From SPGG2 sp964194625 (lineage in GTDB: Bacteria; Pseudomonadota; Gammaproteobacteria; Acidiferrobacterales; SPGG2): 50,782 bases of DNA. This document shows positions 26,061-34,732 of the stretch, piece after piece. The stretch spans positions 1-50,782 of the forward strand of contig CAXMNC010000086.1 of assembly GCA_964194625.1 (NCBI GenBank), given 5' to 3'. Each line of letters opens with the position of its first letter. Position 1 is the stretch's first letter. Both the position numbers and the translations under genes were made by a program. Under the pieces are notes generated by a model. The model was not told the origin of the DNA, searched no databases, and was given only the letters and a program-made list of their open reading frames with translations.

Positions 26061-26698
26061 TGGGTAAACCGAGGTTGCGGGACGTGGCTAAACAGCCTTG
26101 GCGTCCGGAAGCTCAATTGCGTCACCAGATTAGCGTTGAGGCCGCGCGCATCATGTCAGACGAAGGTGTGCGTGACTTTCAAGTCGCGAAGCGAAAGGCA
26201 GCTGAGCGGCTTAGTATTCCCGACAACAAACATGTACCGACCAACCAAGAAGTCGCAGAAGCATTACGGGAGTACCTAGAGTTATTTCACGCAAAAAAAT
26301 TGTCGGGAACGTTAGAAACGCTGCGTAGATGTGCAATCGAGGCGATGCACTTCTTAGCCGAGTTCAACCCCCGACTTGTCGGTTCAGTACTGAGCGGCAT
26401 TGTTACCGCAGAGTCGAGGATTCAGATTCATGTCTCGGCAAACACACCAGAGGACATCGGCCTGCTGCTAGATGACCACAACATACCATTTGAAGAAAAT
26501 GACAAACGCTTGCGTTACGGCGGGGGTCGTTGCGAGACCTGTCCGGTCTACTGCTTCTCAGCTGATAACAACCCCATCGAGGTATACGTCCTCGATCATA
26601 AGAAAGGGCGTGAGACGCCATTAAGCCCAGTGGATGGAAGACCCATGAAACGAGCAACAATCAAGGACGTTGAAAAACTACTCACCGGTTCGAAGTGA
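26060..26698 (+). CDS. Conserved protein of unknown function coupled to PBP1A
   Basis: 212 residues starting at a GTG whose G is the last base of the PBP1A stop (TAGTG). No signal peptide or membrane helix. The N-terminal half is helical (LRHQISVEAARIMSDEGVRDF, VAKRKAAERLSIPD). The middle FNPRLVGSVLSGIVTAESRI with LLLDDHNIPFEE and the end LSPVDGRPMKRATIKDVEKLL look like a small alpha/beta fold. I remember similar proteins in other gammaproteobacteria, sometimes loosely called nucleotidyltransferase-like, but I see no catalytic signature and assign no function. Translational coupling to a cell-wall synthase is the main clue. Confidence 0.75.
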   Translation: MGKPRLRDVAKQPWRPEAQLRHQISVEAARIMSDEGVRDFQVAKRKAAERLSIPDNKHVPTNQEVAEALREYLELFHAKKLSGTLETLRRCAIEAMHFLAEFNPRLVGSVLSGIVTAESRIQIHVSANTPEDIGLLLDDHNIPFEENDKRLRYGGGRCETCPVYCFSADNNPIEVYVLDHKKGRETPLSPVDGRPMKRATIKDVEKLLTGSK

Positions 26699-26802
26699 CG
26701 GTGTCCACCGACAGACTCTATGCGGAAGTGTCAGATTATTGACGCCGATCCGATTCGGCGACAACTCGTCGCGAAGATGATGGGTTCGGCGCCGGACGGG
26801 CG

Positions 26803-27372
26803 TCAATTGGTCAGCTGCAAAACCTGTATCAACTCTTCGGCATCGCTGACCAACGGGTGCTCAGGGTAACCCTTGGCGAATGATTCGAGTGCCGCCACAC
26901 CTTCGGCGTTCTTTCCTGATTGGCCGTATGCCAAACCCAAAGCGAACTGTACGTTTGGATCTAAACTACTATCGGGATAGGAATCGGAAAAAGCGTTTAA
27001 CGCCCGGGTGGCTTGTTCGAATTTGCCCGCGTCCGCCAATTCCATGGCATCGAGGAAGGTATCAACCTCTTTAATATAGTCAGGGTCCTCGCTTCGGTCG
27101 CCTTTCCAATAGGGTTGCAATCCGCTCGTCGTGGTTTCAGCACCACGCACGCCGGCAATCAAGGTACGGCCACCTGTCATCGCAGACTGCTCTGACCTGC
27201 CCACGTAACCCCTCAGTTTTGACCACATGCGACTGAATAAGCGTTTAACTGCGCTGTCTTCCTCGACCACCTGGATCTCAACGTTGGTAGTAGATGCGCT
27301 CGTGTCGGTCTGCGCTTGAACCAACGTTATTGGCATAACCAGCAGCCAGCAAAATAGTAGGGTTCTACCCAT
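26803..27372 (-). CDS. Exported TPR-like protein
   Basis: 189 residues from the ATG at 27372 (an AGG lies eight bases upstream; a TTG at 27393 is the alternative). A signal peptide ends near LVQAQTD. A variable Ser/Thr-rich linker and a basic stretch (VKRLFSRMWSKLRGYVGR) follow. The C-terminal half has TPR-like helices (FEQATRALNAFSDSYPDSS; NVQFALGLAYGQSGKNAEGVAALESF) and PEHPLVSDAEELIQVLQL. It starts 10 bases after the stop of the giant NHL/TPR gene and is almost certainly in the same operon, so the two exported proteins may act together in the periplasm. Function unknown. Confidence 0.75.
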   Translation of the reverse strand: MGRTLLFCWLLVMPITLVQAQTDTSASTTNVEIQVVEEDSAVKRLFSRMWSKLRGYVGRSEQSAMTGGRTLIAGVRGAETTTSGLQPYWKGDRSEDPDYIKEVDTFLDAMELADAGKFEQATRALNAFSDSYPDSSLDPNVQFALGLAYGQSGKNAEGVAALESFAKGYPEHPLVSDAEELIQVLQLTN

Positions 27373-27382
27373 AGTGACTAAC

Positions 27383-30300
27383 CTAATTGGCAAGTAATTT
27401 TCCGAATGCCTGGTATTTCTTTCCTATGTTCTCATCGAGCGCTACCGCTTCGGCATGTTTAGCAACCGCCTCCTTCAAACTCGCGAGCTTGTAGTAGACG
27501 AGGGCAAGATTTACCTTTATGCCGCCATCCTTCGGATCGAGCGCTTCTGCCTCATGGTAGGCCTCCAAGGCACGATCATAATCGCCCTTTATATAGTATA
27601 GACTGCCACGATTGTTGTAGGCGGCGCTGTTTTGCGGGCTGATGTGCAGCACCTGATCGAATTCCTTCAACGCTAAGTCGTGAAGACCATTCCTACCGTA
27701 GATAATGCCGATCTGCATACGTGCGTCGATATCATCGGGCTTGTTACGTAGCAGCGATCGGTAAGGAATCAAGAATCGCTCCAGATTCTTGGAGACCAGC
27801 ACGGTACGCTCGCGATCGACTAGCACTTTGACTTCATTTCCAACCGGCGGTGTAACCGAGTACTTCGCCGGCGCAAGCGTCACCGGTACATACTTCCGCC
27901 ATGCGCCCTTTAGCGGAATGACTTGCAACTTCTCTTGCTGTATCCACTTCTGATACTTACGCGCACCCTCTGCCCACGCCTCTGAAAATGTTGTTGATAT
28001 CATGGTCGCCTCTACAGGTATCCAGACCTCGCCATCGCGGACCACCATAAGATCATCCTGAAGACTTATAATATGCTTCTCTTTCTCCGGTAGGCGTGTG
28101 TTAAACATGAGAAACAGGTGCCCGGGCACATCAACCATCGCCGTTTCTATGCCTAGATTCTCGAGCCCCGCACTTAATAAGACTGATAGATCATCACAAT
28201 CGCCACTCTTCACGTTCAACGTCTCACGCGGAAACTGTACGTAATCTAGTTGGTCTTTGGTCAGCTCCAGAAATGGGTTGTTCGGATCGACCACGTACTT
28301 CATGCCGTATGCCGATAAAACGTTAAACCAGGTCATGGCGGACACCATGTTTGCGTTTAACGGGCCCTTTTCTGGTCGATAGCTATTAATTGCCTGACGT
28401 ACATAGTCCTTCAGCGTCTCGTCTCTGGGTGTAACAAACGAGCCGACCATATCTGATTCGCGCCAAACGATCGCATTCTTGCCATAGATAGTCATGGGCT
28501 GCGTAATATTTATGAAGTCTCTTACGCCCTCACGGTAAAAGTCGAGCTTGACCTCAACCTGGACACCTGTGTCCTCGTCGATATCAAGGATCTTGTTATT
28601 GAAAGAAGCCAATAGAGGTATTTCTGTAGTCTCATTCGGCCCCAAGACATCGATGCTGTGGTTGGTCGGGAAATCCATGTAACCCTTGATATGGAATGTA
28701 AGTCGCAGATTCTTGTATTCAGTTTCTCCAGTGTTCACCACCTTGACGCCGCCCACGGGCGCATTCGTGTATTGCTTGTAAGCAGCAGAGAACACCTGAC
28801 TCAACTGCAGATCACGCAACACGATAAGCGGCGCATTTTGATCGAACTCCAGTGATTTCTTTTTCTCAGCATACGCCGTGTTTAACCGCAATCTGTTTTC
28901 TTGATTGTCGTCAAGCTCAACCGCCATTGTGAATTCTGCGATCGCCTCATCGTAGTTACGCTTCTTCAAGAAAAGCTGTCCAAGCAGGCCGTGTGGTACT
29001 GAATTAGTCGGCTCTTTCAACGCAGTCTTTTGTAAGTGTCGCTCAGAAATATCTAGCACATTGTTTTCCAGATATAACCGGCCTAGCTCGAGTTCAATAG
29101 CAGCCGACGTTGGGTCTCGTTTGAGTGCTTTTTTGAGGTAACGAATTGCATCGCCATTCTTGCCCTGCTGATAGGAAATACTCGCGAGTAATACGAGTGG
29201 TTCACTGCTGTCCGGTTTCAACGCAGTCGCCTGCTCAGCCTGCTCGGCCGCTTCCTCTAAGAGCTCTAGTTTTGATAGTGAGACCGCATAGCGATAACGT
29301 AGGTCGTAGTGGTTGGGTTGCACAGCTACTGCTTTTTCAAACTCGCGCGCCGCTGCCACATGGTTCTCGCCTTGCTGTTCAAGGAGGGCGAGACGCAGCC
29401 GAGCCTCGAAGAAGGCAGGTTCTGCGCTTATTGCTTGGCGCAGTGCCGAACGAGCTTTCACTTGATCTTGCAACGCTAGATAGGCGTCGGCCAAGGCAAC
29501 CCAGGCGTCGGTGTTTTTCGGCTCCTCGTTAGCCGCCTTCGTTAAAGCCAACACCGCTTCTTGCGGACGATTATTCGTAAGGGCAATAACGCCGAGGAGG
29601 TATTGCCCGGCTGCCTCTTGCTCGCGCACCCCCGACATGGATAAGGCGACTGCACGTGCACGCTTGTACTCTTTCAGTTCAATGTAGCTTCGCGCCGCGC
29701 CCAGGCGTGCGTCACCGTTTAGTTCGTCGATAGCCAATGCTTTATTGAAACGCTCTAACGCTTGCACATGCTTGGCGAGCGTTTGGTAGGCGCGTCCACT
29801 TTCGATCCAGGCCGTGATGTTGTCAGGCGCTACCGTGACCGCTTGGTCGAACTGCGCCAACCCCTTATCCACCGCACCGAGTCGAAGATAGGCATGCCCC
29901 AACAAAAAATGCGCGGACTCAAGGTTCGGATCGAGCTCTATCGACTTCTCGAGACAGTTGACCGCACCCGCCGTGTCTCCGAGCTTCAAACCGGCCCTAC
30001 CACACCATAGATAGGTAGAGGCATCCGCTTGGTCACGCGCAATCGCCTTATCTACCACACCTCGCGTCTCGATAAATTGTTGCGCGTCGAAAAATGACTC
30101 GGCCTGACGATTTAGGCCCTTAATCTCGAAAGTAGGAATCTTTGCGAGTTGTTGGAAACGACGGATTGCCTCTTTATGCTTGCCCTGTCGGTCTAGGCTA
30201 AACCCTAGATACTCGAGCGCTTCACCGTGTTCGGAATTGTTATTGTAAAGAGACAGAAATATTTCGGCCGCCTCGGCATACTTCTCGTCACTATACAAAC

Positions 30301-32419
30301 CATAGCCAGCCTGGAACAGATCGCTTCCGATCTCTGACGCAGAACCTTCGACTGCGAAACCGCTTACCGCCGCTACACGATAGTGAACATAGCGTGGGCC
30401 ATCGCCGTGGGTTACCGTTGCCGAGCTGTCTTCAGTCTTAACAATCTTCTGGTACGGTCCGTCCTTTGTCGTCGCCGCATAAATGGCGTAGTAATCGACG
30501 AAGCTGGCGGCAGACGGTTTCCACTTTAGCTTGGTGTCGCTCAAGGCACCACTAACTAGCACGTCTTCGACCAATTCCGGCACTTGTAAGTAATCGAATA
30601 CTTGCAATACTTGGCGCTTTTTATCGTAGACATTGATCTTGGTCTTTTTCGAAGCCGGCACCGTCAATGACGTTGCATCCCCCAGGCCGACCGCTTGCTG
30701 CATTGCTGATCCGAATGTGAAAACCAGAGTCTTCCCCTGATAGACGTGCACCGTCTGCGGGTTACTGGTTGAGGCTAGGACGTACAGATTATCATCCTGA
30801 TCAAGCGTCATCGCCTGGATACTTCGATAACGATTGGGCGAACCTTCGTCGCCACCCAGCTCATACATGAGTTCTTTCTCAGGGGAGAACACGCGTATTC
30901 GCGGCGATTCATTGTCCGCGACATAAATATTACCCTTAGCATCGACGACGACAGCGCCAGGTCTACGAAATCGTTCCGCCTCGCCCTTGCGATTGGCGAG
31001 TTTGTCCACGAAAATGCCGTCGCGCGAAAACATCTGTACTCGCTTACCACTATCGGCAACGTAGATCCTGTCGCGCACATAAATACCTGTGATGTTCTTG
31101 AACCGACCATCCTTAGATCCGCTGCGACCAAAGGTAAAGCGCGGTTCGCCTTGATGCGAAAAAACCTTCAGTTCGCTGCCATCAACAATAATGATGTCGT
31201 TGTCGTCTATGGCGGCTAGGGTCGGCTTCTTAAACTTGCCCGGTAGTGTACCCGCTACCTTGCCATCCGCTGATAGAAGCGTGACGCTAGATTTATCAAC
31301 ATTCAAACAAAGATGCTGGCCGTTGGGCATTGAATAGGCAACACCACATCCGGCACTGAGAGTATGGCCAAGTCTTATCGCCGGTAGGCGCAAATCCTTG
31401 CTGCTAACTTGCTCTGCCACGGCCGGTAGGTCGTAGATTTCAATTTTATTGTTGCGCGAATCGCTGACTACAAGCTGATTCGAAGGCGTCACCGCCAAAC
31501 CCGAGATCTTGCGAAACTGCCCACGGCCCTTACCCTTGCTACCGAAGGCATTAACGACCTCACCGCTGTCACGATCGATCTGCATGACCTTGCCGTTTTC
31601 CTCATCGGCAACAAAAATCTGTCCACCGCGATTAACCGCCATCGCGGCCAGGCGTGGCGGTTTGCGTACATCGAGCTTGAGGTCTTTGGAATCGATGCGC
31701 TTCAGTAGCTTGCCCGAATGAGAATAGACCGATATGCGACCGTTAGGCGCACTATCCAAAACGTAAATGTTTTCGTCACTGTCTACTGCTATATGGGAAG
31801 GGCGACTGAGTTTACCGGCGGGATCATTGCTACCGAAACTGAATAGAAAGATACCGTCCCGGCTATACACTGAGATCCTGTTGTTGCCACCGTCAGCAAC
31901 ATAAAAACGACCCCTAGATGAATAAGCGATGCCGGTAGGCGTACTGAGGCGACCCGGTGTGCTCCCTGCCTCTGCGAATGAGTATTGCAGCTTGCCGCTA
32001 GCATCGATCACGGCAACTGTGCCACCTACGGTATTGACCACGGCAATGAGTGAACTGTCTACGCCTGTAACTCCACCCAACCGAGTAGACCTGAAGATAG
32101 CGTCTTTGCCGCCGAGCACAATAGACGTATCCGAAGACCCGTCTAACTTGATTAGCCGGCCAGCCTTGCTATCTGTCAGATATAGTGTCCCGCCGGCATC
32201 CATGAACATACCAGCGATTCGTGAGAACTTGGCTTTATCGCTGGCATCAGCTGCGATCGCCCTGGAAAATTTGATAGTGGCATGGGAGGTTGTTGTGTAG
32301 AGCACGCCGGCAGCAAGAAGCGCGACACAACAAAGGAATGCTAGCTTATTGGATGATTCTGGTTGCGCCCGACAACACGTATAATACCTCCGACGAGAGC
32401 GCCCGAAGTATATGTTCAT
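27383..32419 (-). CDS. Giant exported NHL-repeat / TPR / transglutaminase-like protein
   Basis: 1678 residues from an ATG with a GGAGGG ribosome site. A long basic N-terminus leads into a hydrophobic export segment (LAFLCCVALLAAGVLY, about 26-42). Residues about 50-610 are NHL-type beta-propeller repeats (GRFYVADGGNNRISVYSRDG; GNIYVADNESPRIRVFSPEK), probably two propellers. About 620-700 looks like a fibronectin type III domain. About 700-1190 is a long TPR array of roughly 13 repeats. An Ig-like region follows, then a transglutaminase-like domain with Cys near 1406 (SGDCDDLSVLL), His near 1430 (GHLFLMF) and WIPVEAT. Three more TPRs end the protein. It is divergent from the CHASE2 cyclase. 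Role unknown; an envelope scaffold, sensor or cross-linking protease is possible. Confidence 0.88.
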   Translation of the reverse strand: MNIYFGRSRRRYYTCCRAQPESSNKLAFLCCVALLAAGVLYTTTSHATIKFSRAIAADASDKAKFSRIAGMFMDAGGTLYLTDSKAGRLIKLDGSSDTSIVLGGKDAIFRSTRLGGVTGVDSSLIAVVNTVGGTVAVIDASGKLQYSFAEAGSTPGRLSTPTGIAYSSRGRFYVADGGNNRISVYSRDGIFLFSFGSNDPAGKLSRPSHIAVDSDENIYVLDSAPNGRISVYSHSGKLLKRIDSKDLKLDVRKPPRLAAMAVNRGGQIFVADEENGKVMQIDRDSGEVVNAFGSKGKGRGQFRKISGLAVTPSNQLVVSDSRNNKIEIYDLPAVAEQVSSKDLRLPAIRLGHTLSAGCGVAYSMPNGQHLCLNVDKSSVTLLSADGKVAGTLPGKFKKPTLAAIDDNDIIIVDGSELKVFSHQGEPRFTFGRSGSKDGRFKNITGIYVRDRIYVADSGKRVQMFSRDGIFVDKLANRKGEAERFRRPGAVVVDAKGNIYVADNESPRIRVFSPEKELMYELGGDEGSPNRYRSIQAMTLDQDDNLYVLASTSNPQTVHVYQGKTLVFTFGSAMQQAVGLGDATSLTVPASKKTKINVYDKKRQVLQVFDYLQVPELVEDVLVSGALSDTKLKWKPSAASFVDYYAIYAATTKDGPYQKIVKTEDSSATVTHGDGPRYVHYRVAAVSGFAVEGSASEIGSDLFQAGYGLYSDEKYAEAAEIFLSLYNNNSEHGEALEYLGFSLDRQGKHKEAIRRFQQLAKIPTFEIKGLNRQAESFFDAQQFIETRGVVDKAIARDQADASTYLWCGRAGLKLGDTAGAVNCLEKSIELDPNLESAHFLLGHAYLRLGAVDKGLAQFDQAVTVAPDNITAWIESGRAYQTLAKHVQALERFNKALAIDELNGDARLGAARSYIELKEYKRARAVALSMSGVREQEAAGQYLLGVIALTNNRPQEAVLALTKAANEEPKNTDAWVALADAYLALQDQVKARSALRQAISAEPAFFEARLRLALLEQQGENHVAAAREFEKAVAVQPNHYDLRYRYAVSLSKLELLEEAAEQAEQATALKPDSSEPLVLLASISYQQGKNGDAIRYLKKALKRDPTSAAIELELGRLYLENNVLDISERHLQKTALKEPTNSVPHGLLGQLFLKKRNYDEAIAEFTMAVELDDNQENRLRLNTAYAEKKKSLEFDQNAPLIVLRDLQLSQVFSAAYKQYTNAPVGGVKVVNTGETEYKNLRLTFHIKGYMDFPTNHSIDVLGPNETTEIPLLASFNNKILDIDEDTGVQVEVKLDFYREGVRDFINITQPMTIYGKNAIVWRESDMVGSFVTPRDETLKDYVRQAINSYRPEKGPLNANMVSAMTWFNVLSAYGMKYVVDPNNPFLELTKDQLDYVQFPRETLNVKSGDCDDLSVLLSAGLENLGIETAMVDVPGHLFLMFNTRLPEKEKHIISLQDDLMVVRDGEVWIPVEATMISTTFSEAWAEGARKYQKWIQQEKLQVIPLKGAWRKYVPVTLAPAKYSVTPPVGNEVKVLVDRERTVLVSKNLERFLIPYRSLLRNKPDDIDARMQIGIIYGRNGLHDLALKEFDQVLHISPQNSAAYNNRGSLYYIKGDYDRALEAYHEAEALDPKDGGIKVNLALVYYKLASLKEAVAKHAEAVALDENIGKKYQAFGKLLAN

Positions 32420-32441
32420 AACATACCCTCCACCCCATGCT

Positions 32442-32447
32442 TATAAT
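32442..32447 (+). promoter_or_regulatory. -10-like box in the divergent NHL-giant / CHASE2-cyclase spacer
   Basis: A TATAAT lies on the plus strand 44 bases before the cyclase ATG, and the same AT patch gives TATTAT on the minus strand upstream of the giant gene. The 71-base spacer is short enough that both genes probably share a control region. No good -35 box was found for either. Confidence 0.3.
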
Positions 32448-32490
32448 AGTTTGAGAGCTGGACTGACTCTCCGCCAGCTTCGTCCCTTCC

Positions 32491-34671
32491 ATGGTGAGCG
32501 CTAGCAAAATCGGCTTTCTTCTCACGGGTGTGGTACTCATTATGTACCTACTCGGCGACCGGTTACCAGTCGGTATCCAGTTACTCGATGTCCTAGAATT
32601 CAGGACCTATGACATGCGGATGCGGTCACAGGGGACCCGTATACCAGCCGGCGACGTAACTATCGCCGCAATAGATGAAAAGAGTCTGGCTGCAATCGGG
32701 CGTTGGCCCTGGAGCCGGCGCACACAGGCTGAACTCATCGACAAATTAGACGCGCTCGGGGCGCGGGTAATCGCCTTAGATATCTTCTTTTCCGAATCGG
32801 AAAACAGCAAGCTACTGGCGCATATCGGCCGACTCGAGGCTGAGCAGGGGGCGGCAGATAAGAGCAACCCTTACGAGTCGATTAAGCGCGCGTTGGCAAC
32901 CGATTCCACGCTTGCACGGGCCATCACCAACAGCGGGAAAGTGATACTCAGCATCGTCCTACTGTCCGAGGAGGAGGCTAGGGGGCGGCCCGCCGCCGAA
33001 GCCGCGCGCACCCTAGATCAGGTCAAGGACCAGGCCATTCGTGCGATCCTAGATAGCGGCGATGGTAGCCTGGGCTTTGACATGCCTCGCAGCTTCGGTG
33101 TGCTCGCCAACTTGCCCGAGATTCAGACCGGCGCCAAGTACGCCGGACATATAAACAGCACGCCGGATTCCGATGGCACTGTGCGTCGGGCGTCACTCGT
33201 GATGCGGTATAAGGGCCATTTTTTCCCGTCGGCCGACGTGCAGACAGCGCGTGCGTACCTGGGTGTGGATGATCTCTTACTGCACACCACCCACTACGGG
33301 ATTACCGGTCTGGCGGTCGGTAGTCGCATCATCAAGACAGATGAACGTGGTCGCGCTTTGATTCACTACCACGGCCCCGAAAAGACCATTCCGACCATTT
33401 CTATATCGGACATCAATGCCGGTGTGGTTGATCCAGTCTTCATCAAGGACAAGATTGTGATTGTCGGGCCAACCGCCAAGGGTATCGGCGATGTAGCAGT
33501 AACCCCTTATGGGACTGTTTTTCCAGGGGTGGAGATTCGTGCCAATACGATACAAAACCTGATCGACAACGATTTCATCAACCGCCCGGATTGGGTGATT
33601 TTGGTAGACACGCTCGTTATCTTGGTGATTGGGTTGTTTCTATCTTGGTTGTTGCCGAAAATCGGCATGTGGCAGGGCACAGCCTTGGTGCTGGCATTCT
33701 TAGTCATACACACATTGGCTGCAGTTATCTTATTTCGTGCACCGTGGCTCAACATGTTATGGCTCAATATTGTCTATCCTTCGGTACTCATGCTCCTGCT
33801 TTTCGTTTCCTCAACGATTACTAAGTACGTGAGCGCAGAAACCGGGAAGCGGCAAATCAAAACAGCATTTCAACATTATGTGCCGACCGCGGTTGTCAAT
33901 GAGATCACCGATAATATCGATCGACTTCGGTTAGGCGGCGATAAGCGCGAACTCACCGTGCTGTTTTCCGATATCCGCGGCTTTACCTCTGTGTCGCAAT
34001 CACTCGCGCCGGAAGACTTGGTGCGCCTTTTGAACGTTTACCTAACACAAATGACAGAAAAGGTGTTCGATCATGATGGCCTGCTAGACAAGTACATCGG
34101 CGATGCCATTATGGCTGTCTACGGCGCGCCCATACCCCGAAACGACCATGCTGTGCTCGCATGCCGTACAGCGCTGGACATGCTCGACGCATTGGATGAA
34201 CTACAGGCAACCTGGAAAGCAGAAGGCCTTCCGATTCTCAATATTGGTATCGGCATCAACACTGGACCCATGGTAGTCGGTAACATGGGGTCTGAGAATC
34301 GTTTTGACTATACGGTTATCGGCGACGCCGTTAATCTGGGTTCTAGAATAGAAGGCCTTAATAAAACCTATGGTACGCGCATTCTCATAAGCGAGTTTAC
34401 ATACGAACAGGTGCGCGGCGAGTTCCCGCATGTGCGTGAGATCGATATCACGCGCGTTCGGGGTAGAACTACACCGGTAAGAATCTATGAGCTCATGCGG
34501 GCAACCGAATATTCATCTATGGAATGGGTGGCGGAATATCGGGAAGCCTACAAGCTAGTACGCAAAAACGAGCAAAGCCAAGCGCTGTTGATATTCCAGT
34601 ACCTGGATGAGACGGTGAGCGACCCTGTTAGTAAGTACCACATGCAAAGCTGCCGTGCCGCCCTTGGATGA
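32491..34671 (+). CDS. CHASE2-domain adenylate/guanylate cyclase
   Basis: 726 residues. An N-terminal membrane helix (IGFLLTGVVLIMYLLGD) is followed by a periplasmic CHASE2 sensor (about 30-360), with LEFRTYDMRMR, AIDEKSLAAIGRWPWSR and KIVIVGPTAKGIGDV. Three membrane helices lie at about 370-440. The class III cyclase domain (about 480-650) has metal-binding aspartates in LFSDIRGFTS and DKYIGDAIMAVYGAP, with a Lys just before the second that suits ATP as substrate. GIGINTGPMVVGNMG and YTVIGDAVNLGSRIEGL, with the catalytic Asn and Arg, complete it. The product is probably cAMP, made in response to an envelope signal. The C-terminus has a short TPR-like tail. Confidence 0.93.
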   Translation: MVSASKIGFLLTGVVLIMYLLGDRLPVGIQLLDVLEFRTYDMRMRSQGTRIPAGDVTIAAIDEKSLAAIGRWPWSRRTQAELIDKLDALGARVIALDIFFSESENSKLLAHIGRLEAEQGAADKSNPYESIKRALATDSTLARAITNSGKVILSIVLLSEEEARGRPAAEAARTLDQVKDQAIRAILDSGDGSLGFDMPRSFGVLANLPEIQTGAKYAGHINSTPDSDGTVRRASLVMRYKGHFFPSADVQTARAYLGVDDLLLHTTHYGITGLAVGSRIIKTDERGRALIHYHGPEKTIPTISISDINAGVVDPVFIKDKIVIVGPTAKGIGDVAVTPYGTVFPGVEIRANTIQNLIDNDFINRPDWVILVDTLVILVIGLFLSWLLPKIGMWQGTALVLAFLVIHTLAAVILFRAPWLNMLWLNIVYPSVLMLLLFVSSTITKYVSAETGKRQIKTAFQHYVPTAVVNEITDNIDRLRLGGDKRELTVLFSDIRGFTSVSQSLAPEDLVRLLNVYLTQMTEKVFDHDGLLDKYIGDAIMAVYGAPIPRNDHAVLACRTALDMLDALDELQATWKAEGLPILNIGIGINTGPMVVGNMGSENRFDYTVIGDAVNLGSRIEGLNKTYGTRILISEFTYEQVRGEFPHVREIDITRVRGRTTPVRIYELMRATEYSSMEWVAEYREAYKLVRKNEQSQALLIFQYLDETVSDPVSKYHMQSCRAALG

Positions 34672-34732
34672 TGCACCTGGTGGCCATCGGCTATATGGCA
34701 GACACGTATCGGTGGCGTAAACTCACCACATC

